From Candidatus Saccharibacteria bacterium UBA2018 (GTDB taxonomy: Bacteria > Patescibacteriota > Saccharimonadia > Saccharimonadales > Saccharimonadaceae): a stretch of DNA of 64,000 bases. Position numbers and translations under genes: made by a program. The DNA is taken from contig DDCA01000002.1 of assembly GCA_002335175.1 (NCBI GenBank), forward strand, positions 111,794 through 175,793, in the 5' to 3' direction. Positions within the stretch are counted from its first letter, which is position 1. Every line of letters starts with the position of its first letter. Positions 57,713 to 64,000 of this stretch are shown piece by piece. The notes below the pieces were generated by a model. That model worked only from the letters and a program-made list of their open reading frames with translations. It did no database searches and was not told the DNA's origin.

Positions 57713-58163
57713 CTTCCCGAAACACTTTGGCGCCATTTTTCTCGGCACTATTCACAATCACCCAAGAATCTGAGGTTTCAACAATCGCCTGCAAGCGGCC
57801 TTTCTCTCCTTTTAGAACATATACCGACCCAACATTAGTTAAGTATGTCTCCTTAGCGTCTACTTGTTTTAGGTCTACGCCAGGATTTTTCTGCTGTGAA
57901 AAGATGACAGATCCTGCATTGAGTTGGATTTTAGTTGTAACCAGCTTCGTCTGTTTATCATAGCTAGGCTGTTCGAGGATCTCTGCCCCTATGGGTAATC
58001 TTGATGGCAGGATGATATCAAAGCCAGGTTGCGACCTGAGTTCTCCCGATATTTCGTATGGTGATTTTTGCATAAAATAAATTGCTCCGGCAATGATACC
58101 CATCGCCATGATAGCCGCACAAGTTATGAGAATGACAATGGTCCGCTTTCGTAACTGCTTCAT
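57687..58163 (-). CDS. Membrane-anchored extracytoplasmic protein (158 aa)
   Basis: Starts MKQLRKRTIVILITCAAIM with one membrane helix, then a beta-rich outer domain (LPIGAEILEQPSYDKQT; GSVYVLKGEKGRLQAIVE). ATG 58163 is chosen because an extended -10 box TGG-TATGAT (58176-58171) lies 7 nt before it, giving a leaderless start. The end overlaps the convergent beta-lactamase-like gene by 26 nt. Family not recognised. Confidence 0.7.
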   Translation of the reverse strand: MKQLRKRTIVILITCAAIMAMGIIAGAIYFMQKSPYEISGELRSQPGFDIILPSRLPIGAEILEQPSYDKQTKLVTTKIQLNAGSVIFSQQKNPGVDLKQVDAKETYLTNVGSVYVLKGEKGRLQAIVETSDSWVIVNSAEKNGAKVFREVIDSLAAV

Positions 58164-58170
58164 CATTTGC

Positions 58171-58192
58171 ATCATACCAGAGATGGTAAGAT
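58171..58192. promoter_or_regulatory. Back-to-back leaderless promoters
   Basis: Minus strand TATGAT (58176-58171), 7 nt to ATG 58163; plus strand TAAGAT (58187-58192), 6 nt to ATG 58199. The two divergent genes are separated by only 35 bp. Confidence 0.55.
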
Positions 58193-58198
58193 AGGTGT

Positions 58199-58621
58199 AT
58201 GGAATCGACAAAAACATTCTCAGAACGATCGAGACGAGCACTGAAGCGTCTGTACAAAAAACCGGGTGCACTTATTCTTACGGCAGTCATTGTTGTAATC
58301 GGCGGGGCACTTGCACTATTCCTACTGCCAAAGGGCGAGCGGATTAATACCGATGGCTACCAGGTCGTCTACATGGCAACAGGCCAGAATTTTTTTGGAA
58401 AACTACAGAACACCAGCGGGGAATACCTGGTACTAAAGTCTCCGTATACAGCTCAGGATGTGGAGGCAGGAAAAGAGCAAGCCCAAACGACTCTCCTGAA
58501 GGTGAGTCAGCAGGCATATGGCCCAGAGGACACATTGTCGCTCAAAAGCGACCAAGTACTGTTTTGGCAGAATCTACGTAACGATAGTAAGGTGGTACAA
58601 GCTATCCGAAACCAGCAGTAA
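58199..58621 (+). CDS. Membrane-anchored small protein upstream of holA (140 aa)
   Basis: A basic N-terminus (SERSRRALKRLYKKPG), one helix (ALILTAVIVVIGGALALFLL), then about 90 residues outside, starting GYQVVYMATGQNFFGKL with a polar helical end. Unknown function. A homologous gene next to holA would be a useful test of a conserved pair; holA starts 4 nt after its stop. Confidence 0.7.
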   Translation: MESTKTFSERSRRALKRLYKKPGALILTAVIVVIGGALALFLLPKGERINTDGYQVVYMATGQNFFGKLQNTSGEYLVLKSPYTAQDVEAGKEQAQTTLLKVSQQAYGPEDTLSLKSDQVLFWQNLRNDSKVVQAIRNQQ

Positions 58622-58625
58622 GTTC

Positions 58626-59531
58626 ATGATAGAGCTGCTGACTGGTGACAATGACTACGAGCTGACCCGAGCGGTGGCAGAGCGTCGGCGCGGGTTTGAC
58701 GGCCAGGCAGAGCGCTACGATGCGGCCGAGCTAACCGGGGGCCAATTGGGTGATATTTTTGCCGGACAGACATTGTTTGCCATGAGGCGCCTGGTTATCC
58801 TAGACAATCCCAGTGCAAATTCCGAGCTTTGGAGTAACCTTGAAACCTGGCTCGGCCGGGTGAGTGACGAGACACATCTTGTGCTGGTTGAGCCAAAGCC
58901 AGATAAACGCACGGCTGCCTTCAAATGGCTGCAGAAACATGCCGATGTAAGTACGTTTACTGCCTGGACTCCACGTGACCGTAGACTGGCCGAACAATGG
59001 CTGGCTGCCCATGCCAAGGACCAGGGCGCTACACTTGATAAGACTCAGATACATCACCTTATCGACCGGGTTGGGCTTGATCAATGGGCGCTTCACGACG
59101 CAATAAGCAAACTGTCATTACTCGATACGGTTACAACTGAACAAATTGATGATATCGTGCCAATGCTGCCGTCAGAAAATGTCTTTGCCCTGCTCGAAAC
59201 TGCCCTGGATGGCGACAGCACCCGAACGGTAGAAATGCTTGATACTTTGAGAAAAACCGAAGATGCGTACCGTGTTTTCGGTCTACTAACCAGCCAAGTA
59301 TTGCAGCTGGCGCTACTCACGTATGCCGACGGATCAATTAAAAAAGTTGCTCAGGACACCAGTGCGCGTCCGTTCATGCTGGAGCGGCTCGTGCCGCACG
59401 CCGCACGGTTGGGTAAGTCGCAGGCACGAACTATCATCAAGCGGTTTGCCGAGAGCGACACACGCCTCAAATCATCCGATGCCGACCCGTGGACGGTTAT
59501 CGAGACGACGTTACTACGACTTCGAGATTAA
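58626..59531 (+). CDS. holA: DNA polymerase III delta subunit
   Basis: A 301-residue clamp-loader subunit that opens the beta clamp. The N-terminal domain reads MIELLTGDNDYELTRAV; IFAGQTLFAMRRLVIL is the region that contacts the clamp in HolA, followed by LVLVEPKPDKRTAAFKWL. The C-terminal collar domain includes VFALLETALDGDSTRTVEML and AYRVFGLLTSQVLQLALL. ATG 58626 matches the family start. Confidence 0.92.
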   Translation: MIELLTGDNDYELTRAVAERRRGFDGQAERYDAAELTGGQLGDIFAGQTLFAMRRLVILDNPSANSELWSNLETWLGRVSDETHLVLVEPKPDKRTAAFKWLQKHADVSTFTAWTPRDRRLAEQWLAAHAKDQGATLDKTQIHHLIDRVGLDQWALHDAISKLSLLDTVTTEQIDDIVPMLPSENVFALLETALDGDSTRTVEMLDTLRKTEDAYRVFGLLTSQVLQLALLTYADGSIKKVAQDTSARPFMLERLVPHAARLGKSQARTIIKRFAESDTRLKSSDADPWTVIETTLLRLRD

Positions 59532-59911
59532 GCTGACTTTTTAGCAGGTGCTTTTTTAGCAACCGGCTTCTTGGCAGCGGGCTTTTTAGCGGCTGCAGTT
59601 TTTGCAGGAGATTTTTTAGCGGGAGCCTTAGCAGCAGCGGGGGCTGCTTTCTTGGCGGCAGTCAGTTTCACGCCGGCGGCTTTGGCTTTAGCGGCGACGC
59701 TAGCTTTGCGGCGGGCAACGGTGTTTTTGTGCAGCAAGTTCTTCTTTAGGGCTTTATCAAGTTCAGAGTGAACTTTCGACAGAGCAGCGCTCGATGGCTT
59801 GGCCTCAAATGCCTTCATTGCAGCCTTGATAGCACGCTTGGTGGCGACGTTTCGGTCACGCCGGACATTAGCTTGTTTTACACGCTTGATAGCGGATTTA
59901 ATAATTGGCAC
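59528..59911 (-). CDS. rpsT: 30S ribosomal protein S20 with long Lys/Ala/Pro tail
   Basis: The first 85 residues are bS20 (MPIIKSAIKRVKQANVRRDRN; LHKNTVARRKASVAAKA), which binds 16S rRNA early in assembly. The remaining 40 or so residues are a histone H1-like tail of AAKKP/APAKK repeats not present in ordinary S20. GTG start with AAGGAG 8 nt upstream. Its promoter is TTTACA, 17 bp, TATAAT at 59990-59962 on the minus strand. The stop overlaps that of holA. Confidence 0.93.
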   Translation of the reverse strand: MPIIKSAIKRVKQANVRRDRNVATKRAIKAAMKAFEAKPSSAALSKVHSELDKALKKNLLHKNTVARRKASVAAKAKAAGVKLTAAKKAAPAAAKAPAKKSPAKTAAAKKPAAKKPVAKKAPAKKSA

Positions 59912-59961
59912 TAAGTGAACTCCTTATAAGTCTTATAAATTGTATTGCAATCTAAGGGGTG

Positions 59962-60027
59962 ATTATAGAGAAAGAAAGGGAATTTGTAAAGGGGTACATT
60001 GACAAAACATAAGTTTCTTGCTATAAT
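59962..60027. promoter_or_regulatory. Divergent promoters of rpsT and the 48-aa membrane peptide
   Basis: Minus: TTTACA (59990-59985), 17 bp, TATAAT (59967-59962). Plus: TTGACA (59999-60004), 17 bp, TATAAT (60022-60027), a full consensus match with TGC before the -10 box. Confidence 0.85.
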
Positions 60028-60101
60028 AGTAAGAGTACCTTAATTATTTGGGATAATCTAGCTGAACAACCCGCCACAATCTACTAGAAAAGGAGCGGGA
60101 G

Positions 60102-60248
60102 ATGCGTATTCTGTTCATTGTAGTATGTTTACTGATGGTTATTGGCTTCGCGATAGCTCTTCTATCGCCGAAGCGTGCCCGCCTAGGGGTGCTTCTTGCC
60201 TTCGGCGGTCTGGCTATCTGGATGGTCGGCCTGCTGATTGTCGACTAG
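60102..60248 (+). CDS. 48-aa two-helix membrane peptide
   Basis: MRILFIVVCLLMVIGFAIAL, a short basic loop (SPKRARLG), then a second helix (VLLAFGGLAIWMVGLLIVD). AGGAGCGGGAG lies upstream. It is driven by the strongest promoter in the window and ended by a UUCG-loop terminator, so it is probably well expressed. Function unknown; hydrophobic peptides of this kind include small membrane regulators and toxins. Confidence 0.7.
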   Translation: MRILFIVVCLLMVIGFAIALLSPKRARLGVLLAFGGLAIWMVGLLIVD

Positions 60249-60270
60249 TCCGTACCTCGTTGTGGTGGGG

Positions 60271-60320
60271 AGGCGGAGCTCTTCGGAGCTCTGCCGCCTA
60301 CACCCTAAAGGTTGTTTTTC
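60271..60320 (+). terminator. UUCG-tetraloop terminator
   Basis: AGGCGG..AGCTC (60271-60281) pairs with GAGCT..CCGCCT (60286-60299) around TTCG. A T-rich stretch GTTGTTTTTC lies at 60311-60320. Confidence 0.75.
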
Positions 60321-60341
60321 TAGATAGTATCCAATTTTAAT

Positions 60342-60676
60342 GTTCTTTGTGTGACCAAAGAACCAAAGTCACTTCTTTTGGGCTGCAAGCCAGGGCTTTC
60401 AGTCATTTAATCAGCGGCCATAGCCGCTTAACTAATTTCGTCACTCTCGACTTACCCGGCACAGCTGTTCGTAAAACTGACCAATCTACCAAAACCGATT
60501 GCTTGTTTGAGGGAAACGGGCGAGTGCCAGTGGCACTTGCGCGATGACCGAGTCCAATCGGTGATTGTCAGGATTTACAACTGCTGACCGAGTAACCAAG
60601 AGCCGTGACTTGACCCTTTGATTCTTTCACGTCAAGGTGAAAGAAGGTGCTTTGGTACTTTGGCACGTCAAAGTAC
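60342..60676. ncRNA. Folded 335-bp non-coding element with ordered hairpins
   Basis: In order: hairpin GTTCTTTG/CAAAGAAC (60342-60363); AAGTCAC (60366-60372), which pairs at long range with GTGACTT (60605-60611) and closes a junction containing GGCT/AGCC (60381-60391), AGCGGC/GCCGCT (60413-60428) and CCGATTG/CAATCGG (60495-60501 with 60555-60561, enclosing AGTGCC/GGCACT); then TTCTTTCAC/GTGAAAGAA (60622-60645) and GTACTTTG/CAAAGTAC (60655-60676). All these arms pair perfectly. No coding ORF with a ribosome site is seen. It resembles hairpin-bounded repeats I recall from other phyla, but I cannot name it. Confidence 0.55.
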
Positions 60677-60688
60677 GTCCAATTTTAG

Positions 60689-60718
60689 TTGACTAAAGTA
60701 AAACGCTTGTGCTACGCT
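60689..60718 (+). promoter_or_regulatory. Promoter of the DHH-like gene
   Basis: TTGACT (60689-60694), 18 bp, extended -10 TGC-TACGCT (60713-60718), giving a leader of about 40 nt. Confidence 0.65.
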
Positions 60719-60763
60719 AAAGGCAAAATCTACCAAAATACAAAAACACCAGGAAATAAACAG

Positions 60764-62692
60764 ATGAACGACGGCCAAAACACCAGGGCACAAATCGTTG
60801 AGCGGATTAAAGCTTCCGCCAATATTCTGGTGACCGTTAGTACCAATCCTACGGTTGACGAGCTGTCGGCCGCTCTTGGCCTGACAATTATGCTGAACGG
60901 GCTGAACAAGCACACCACCGCTGTCGTATCTGGTGATATTCCTCCGGCCATTGAGTTCCTCGAACCTGGTAAAACGTTCGAAAACACCGTTGATTCTCTG
61001 CGCGACTTTATTATTGCGCTCGACAAAGAAAAAGCCGACCACCTTCGCTACAAGGTTGACGGTGATGTCGTCAAGATATTCATTACGCCGTACCGTACAA
61101 CACTTACAAGTGACGACCTCGACTTTTCACAGGGTGACTACAATGTAGAATTGGTGCTTGCCCTAGGGGTAAAAAACAAAGACCACCTTGATGCAGCGCT
61201 TGCGGCTCATGGCCGGATCCTTCACGACGCTACTGTCGCAACCCTAAGCTGCGGCGAAGAGGCCAGTGAACTCGGCAGCATTGACTGGTACGAGCCAAAC
61301 GCTAGCTCGCTCAGCGAGATGCTCGTTGCTCTGTCTGAAGCCTTAAAAGGCGACAAGCCAATCCTCGACGAACAGTCTGCCACGGCATTCCTGACCGGCA
61401 TCGTGGCTGCCACCGACCGGTTCTCGAACACGAAGACCTCTTCGAAAGTCATGACGATGGCCGCCCAGCTGATGGCTGCCGGTGCCAACCAGCAGCTAAT
61501 TGCTGCCAAACTGGAAGAGGCTCACGAAATTGGGCAGGATAAGCCCGACGATGACTCGGATTCTGGTGCAAATAGCGACGGTACAACCGATTTATCAGAA
61601 GGTGAATCGACCAAATTGAAAAAATCTACCAGTCAGGACAGCCAAGCTAAAAAAGACGACGGCGAACTGGCTATTTCACATGTCAAGGAAGGCGATGTCG
61701 ACGATGTTGCCGCTCAAACTGCCCAGGAAAACCAAGCTAGCGCCGCTAAAACGGCCGAAGACGAACTTGCCGAACAATTAGCCGACGTTGCGCCAGCTGC
61801 AGCCAATAAGCCATCGGTTGAAGATTTACACAAGGACCTAGCCTCGGCCAGTGCCGAAATCGACGAAGCCGCCGCCAGTACGGCTGCCCCAGATGCCGTT
61901 CTGCCTCCGGTTGTAGCAGGCACAGATGAACCGGTAGAAGAACCAATAATGGGCGGTACGCTAAATGCGACGGCCGAGCAGGCCCAACATGAAAAAGAAG
62001 TCGAACTCGAAGGCGACCGCAACAAAAAAATCCTTAGCCACAACAGTGGCAGTTATGTTGGGGACTCAGCCCCAGCGTTTCAGGCGCCATTCAATGCCGC
62101 TTCAAGCACACCGAGCGAACCGCCGAGCGTAGACATCTTTAACGATGACAAACCGGCTGTCAATTTGACCCCGCCGGGCGCAGCGCCAGGATCTCAAGCT
62201 GTTACCCCGTTGCCGCCTACAGACGATGCAGCCAGCGATGATGCTGTCGAGCCTGAAAAGCCCGCTGAAACGCTTGAAGATATCGACAAGAAAAACCGTT
62301 CGAGCGATCACGACGAAGCTCGGTCAGCTGTTGAATTGGCCTACGAGGCGACGCCGTTCAACCCCGCTCACCAGCCACAGGCCAGCATCGGCGCCCAGCC
62401 ACTTGGCGAGGTTCCGCACGACAATCCGGCTCCGCTTCCACCGCTTCCAGCGCCTCCGGCACCTGAGCCGCCAGTCGCTGCGCCGAACGCACCTGTCGAC
62501 TTTTCGGTATTGCCGCCACCGCCACCGCTTCCTACCTTTGACCAGCCGACTACTCCTCCGGTGATGCCGCCGCAAGGCGCCCTGCCGCCAGAGCAGCTCG
62601 GTCAGATTTTTGGTACGCCGCCGGCAGCTCCGTCAGCTCCAGCCGCTCCGGCTCCGAATGACCCGAACCAGTTCAAGATTCCAGGTCAATAA
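60764..62692 (+). CDS. DHH-superfamily-like protein with long Pro/Ala-rich tail (642 aa)
   Basis: The first 270 residues resemble DHH phosphoesterases (NrnA-like): RIKASANILVTVSTNPTVDELSAALGL replaces the usual His-Asp rich motif (only one Asp kept), and DYNVELVLALGVKNKDHL and ILHDATVATLS correspond to later motifs. Catalysis is therefore doubtful. Residues 270-640 are acidic and then Pro-rich disordered sequence (PLPPLPAPPAPEPP), probably a scaffold or protein-binding tail. ATG 60764 has AGGAAA upstream; the longer frame begins in the -35 box. Confidence 0.75.
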   Translation: MNDGQNTRAQIVERIKASANILVTVSTNPTVDELSAALGLTIMLNGLNKHTTAVVSGDIPPAIEFLEPGKTFENTVDSLRDFIIALDKEKADHLRYKVDGDVVKIFITPYRTTLTSDDLDFSQGDYNVELVLALGVKNKDHLDAALAAHGRILHDATVATLSCGEEASELGSIDWYEPNASSLSEMLVALSEALKGDKPILDEQSATAFLTGIVAATDRFSNTKTSSKVMTMAAQLMAAGANQQLIAAKLEEAHEIGQDKPDDDSDSGANSDGTTDLSEGESTKLKKSTSQDSQAKKDDGELAISHVKEGDVDDVAAQTAQENQASAAKTAEDELAEQLADVAPAAANKPSVEDLHKDLASASAEIDEAAASTAAPDAVLPPVVAGTDEPVEEPIMGGTLNATAEQAQHEKEVELEGDRNKKILSHNSGSYVGDSAPAFQAPFNAASSTPSEPPSVDIFNDDKPAVNLTPPGAAPGSQAVTPLPPTDDAASDDAVEPEKPAETLEDIDKKNRSSDHDEARSAVELAYEATPFNPAHQPQASIGAQPLGEVPHDNPAPLPPLPAPPAPEPPVAAPNAPVDFSVLPPPPPLPTFDQPTTPPVMPPQGALPPEQLGQIFGTPPAAPSAPAAPAPNDPNQFKIPGQ

Positions 62693-62695
62693 GCC

Positions 62696-63382
62696 TTACG
62701 AAACGATATGAAAGCACTCGGTCGCGAGCAAATCGTCGCCGAGTGCTTTTAAATTAGCCGCATCGGCTACCTGCGAAGCGTGGCGGTCAATTAGTTCGTA
62801 TTTTTGTGCCAGGTTCTCCCGCACATCAATCCGGTCGGTGATGTAGTCGTCATTTCGGGCACGCGGCTCATAGTAGGCCGTCCCGTCTAAGGGAGCTTGG
62901 GTTTTATCAAGGCAAAAATACCATAATTTCCCGCGATGTACGCCTGATTTTGCCGCTAGACTATCAAATATCCGTCTAGCGGCCTGGCTTGCGGCAATAT
63001 GGTCTACGTGGCCGGTTAGGCCCTCGGGTTCAAATGTCATGACTGACACCTCAGCCGGTTCGGCATATTCAGCCGCAATCATATCTAATACAGCAGCCAA
63101 CTTAGCATCAAGGCTATCACTCGGAACATCTTTCAACCCGCCGTCGGGAAAATGCAGGGCATGGGCGCTTTTCACACCGAGCAACTTGCCGGCGCTCTGC
63201 CACTCTTCTAGCCGAACAGCACCCAAGTTTGTAACCTGGCCGGGATTGCTACCGGCCTCACCATCAGTTAACAGTACAAGGTGCACGTCGTATCCCTCGT
63301 CGGCCAGCCGAAGGAGCGTGCCACTTGGCCCAAAAGCTTCGTCATCGGGATGGGCAAAAATGCCAACCAACACCTGTTTCAT
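62696..63382 (-). CDS. PIG-L/LmbE family deacetylase
   Basis: A 228-residue zinc hydrolase: IFAHPDDEAFGPSGTL near residue 8 carries two zinc ligands and the catalytic Asp, and GHVDHIAAS near residue 125 gives the third. The family removes acetyl groups from GlcNAc-containing substrates such as mycothiol or bacillithiol precursors or surface sugars. Convergent with the DHH-like gene and divergent from truB. Confidence 0.92.
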   Translation of the reverse strand: MKQVLVGIFAHPDDEAFGPSGTLLRLADEGYDVHLVLLTDGEAGSNPGQVTNLGAVRLEEWQSAGKLLGVKSAHALHFPDGGLKDVPSDSLDAKLAAVLDMIAAEYAEPAEVSVMTFEPEGLTGHVDHIAASQAARRIFDSLAAKSGVHRGKLWYFCLDKTQAPLDGTAYYEPRARNDDYITDRIDVRENLAQKYELIDRHASQVADAANLKALGDDLLATECFHIVS

Positions 63383-63390
63383 GCTTCAAG

Positions 63391-63404
63391 TATACTGGAG
63401 TACG
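63391..63404 (+). promoter_or_regulatory. Leaderless promoter of truB
   Basis: TATACT at 63391-63396, then 7 nt to the GTG. Confidence 0.55.
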
Positions 63405-64000
63405 TGATTGAAAACGGAATTCTCCTCATTGACAAGCCAGCAGGCTGGACCAGCTTTGACGTGGTTGCCAAAATCCGGGGGGCCCGCCGGGCGCAGTTCA
63501 GATCTGCCGGGGTTACGCCGACCAAACGGCAGCTGCGCGTCGGCCATGCCGGTACGCTCGACCCGTTCGCAACGGGCTTGCTGGTTATTTTGCTCGGCGA
63601 AGATACTAAAAAAGCCGAGCAGTTCCTCAAGCTCAACAAAACCTATGAAGCAACAATACGGCTGGGGCAAACGAGCACAACAGCCGACCCAGAAGGGGAG
63701 ATTGTGGCCGTTTCCGACCGCCAGCCAAGCTCACAAGAGCTGTTAACAGCACTGGAATCATTCATTGGTACCATCCAGCAGCGTCCGCCAGCCCATAGCG
63801 CCATCAAAATTGACGGTCAGCGGGCTTATAAACTAGCCCGCAAGGGTGAAACGGTTGAAATACCGCTCCGCACGGTCACAATCCATACGCTCGAACTGCT
63901 TGATTACACATACCCGAACGTCAAAATTCGCACCCATGTCAGCTCTGGTACGTATATCCGAAGCCTCGCAGTTGATATCGGTGAAAGGCTGGGTAGATCA
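63404..64000 (+). CDS. truB: tRNA pseudouridine-55 synthase, 3'-truncated
   Basis: The frame is open from GTG 63404 to the window end (199 codons). It opens VIENGILLIDKPAGWTSFDV, has the catalytic Asp in VGHAGTLDPFATGLL near residue 55, and the later RPPAHSAIKIDGQRAYKLAR and SSGTYIRSLA motifs. It converts U55 of tRNA T-loops to pseudouridine. Between the first strand and the catalytic loop there are about ten extra residues (ARRAQFRSAGVTPT). Confidence 0.95.
   Translation, partial: MIENGILLIDKPAGWTSFDVVAKIRGARRAQFRSAGVTPTKRQLRVGHAGTLDPFATGLLVILLGEDTKKAEQFLKLNKTYEATIRLGQTSTTADPEGEIVAVSDRQPSSQELLTALESFIGTIQQRPPAHSAIKIDGQRAYKLARKGETVEIPLRTVTIHTLELLDYTYPNVKIRTHVSSGTYIRSLAVDIGERLGRS

Noticed and set aside
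60347..60547. 66-codon ORF in the folded element
   Set aside because: No ribosome site, and its codons are fully explained by paired hairpin arms.
1..64000. CRISPR arrays, rRNA operons, transposase genes and a replication origin
   Set aside because: None seen: no regularly spaced direct repeats, no rRNA sequence, no transposase or integrase ORF, and no DnaA-box cluster noticed.

Overview
The window looks like a chromosomal segment of a Candidatus Saccharibacteria (TM7) or closely related Patescibacteria genome. The reasons are the gene content (GroEL, a class I ribonucleotide reductase operon, DnaG-RpoD, PolA, HolA, S20 with a long Lys/Ala/Pro tail, exported beta-helix and LamG proteins, no biosynthetic operons), very tight gene packing with 4-base ATGA overlaps, and many genes that start a few bases after a -10 box. 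TGA behaves as a stop throughout, so this is not the UGA=Gly code of Gracilibacteria. The taxonomic call is inference from protein style; no marker search could be run. I saw no rRNA, CRISPR array or transposase gene. The only complete tRNA is tRNA-Ser(GGA).

Layout. 1-5.6 kb: the 3' part of groEL, an orphan small gene, a bifunctional sugar-phosphate isomerase and a MacB-type ABC pair. 5.6-8.7 kb: tRNA-Ser, a cupin, a membrane-anchored spermidine-synthase-like protein and an orphan gene. 9.1-16.6 kb: the ribonucleotide reductase operon (nrdA, two Cys-tailed small ORFs, an unknown protein, nrdB), then a CYTH protein and a manganese-type ABC importer. 16.6-21.5 kb: a CPBP-like protease, an ECF sigma/PepSY anti-sigma pair and about 1 kb of folded, protein-free DNA. 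21.6-30 kb: pyrG, argS, mscL, an FMN reductase, gdhA, msrB, orn. 30-36.5 kb: dnaG-rpoD, a kinase, and a protein with a WhiB-like [4Fe-4S] domain. 36.5-44.7 kb: polA and a chain of overlapping genes (Nudix, HIT, GNAT, HAD, deaminase, PNPOx-like, nuclease-like). 44.7-58 kb: a beta-helix fibre protein, mutM, and a surface/exported protein cluster with two DUF916-like membrane proteins. 58-64 kb: holA, rpsT, a strongly folded non-coding element, a DHH-like protein, a PIG-L deacetylase and truB.

How genes work together. NrdB carries Phe where the radical Tyr normally sits and Glu where the first metal ligand is usually Asp, which is the class Ic (Mn/Fe) signature. An ABC importer whose binding protein has the Mn-type His-His-Glu-Asp ligand set lies 0.8 kb downstream. 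This suggests a metal-supply link to dNTP synthesis. NrdA ends before its expected redox-active cysteine tail, and two candidate Cys tails are encoded just past its stop codon.

Two gene styles coexist. Housekeeping genes often start 6-9 nt after a TATAAT-like box and look leaderless. A scattered set of GC-rich orphan genes has its own promoters, Shine-Dalgarno sites and hairpin terminators. The strongest leads for something undescribed are the nrdA tail arrangement, the HTH-WhiB fusion outside Actinobacteria, the roughly 335-bp folded element before the DHH gene, and the DUF916-like surface system.
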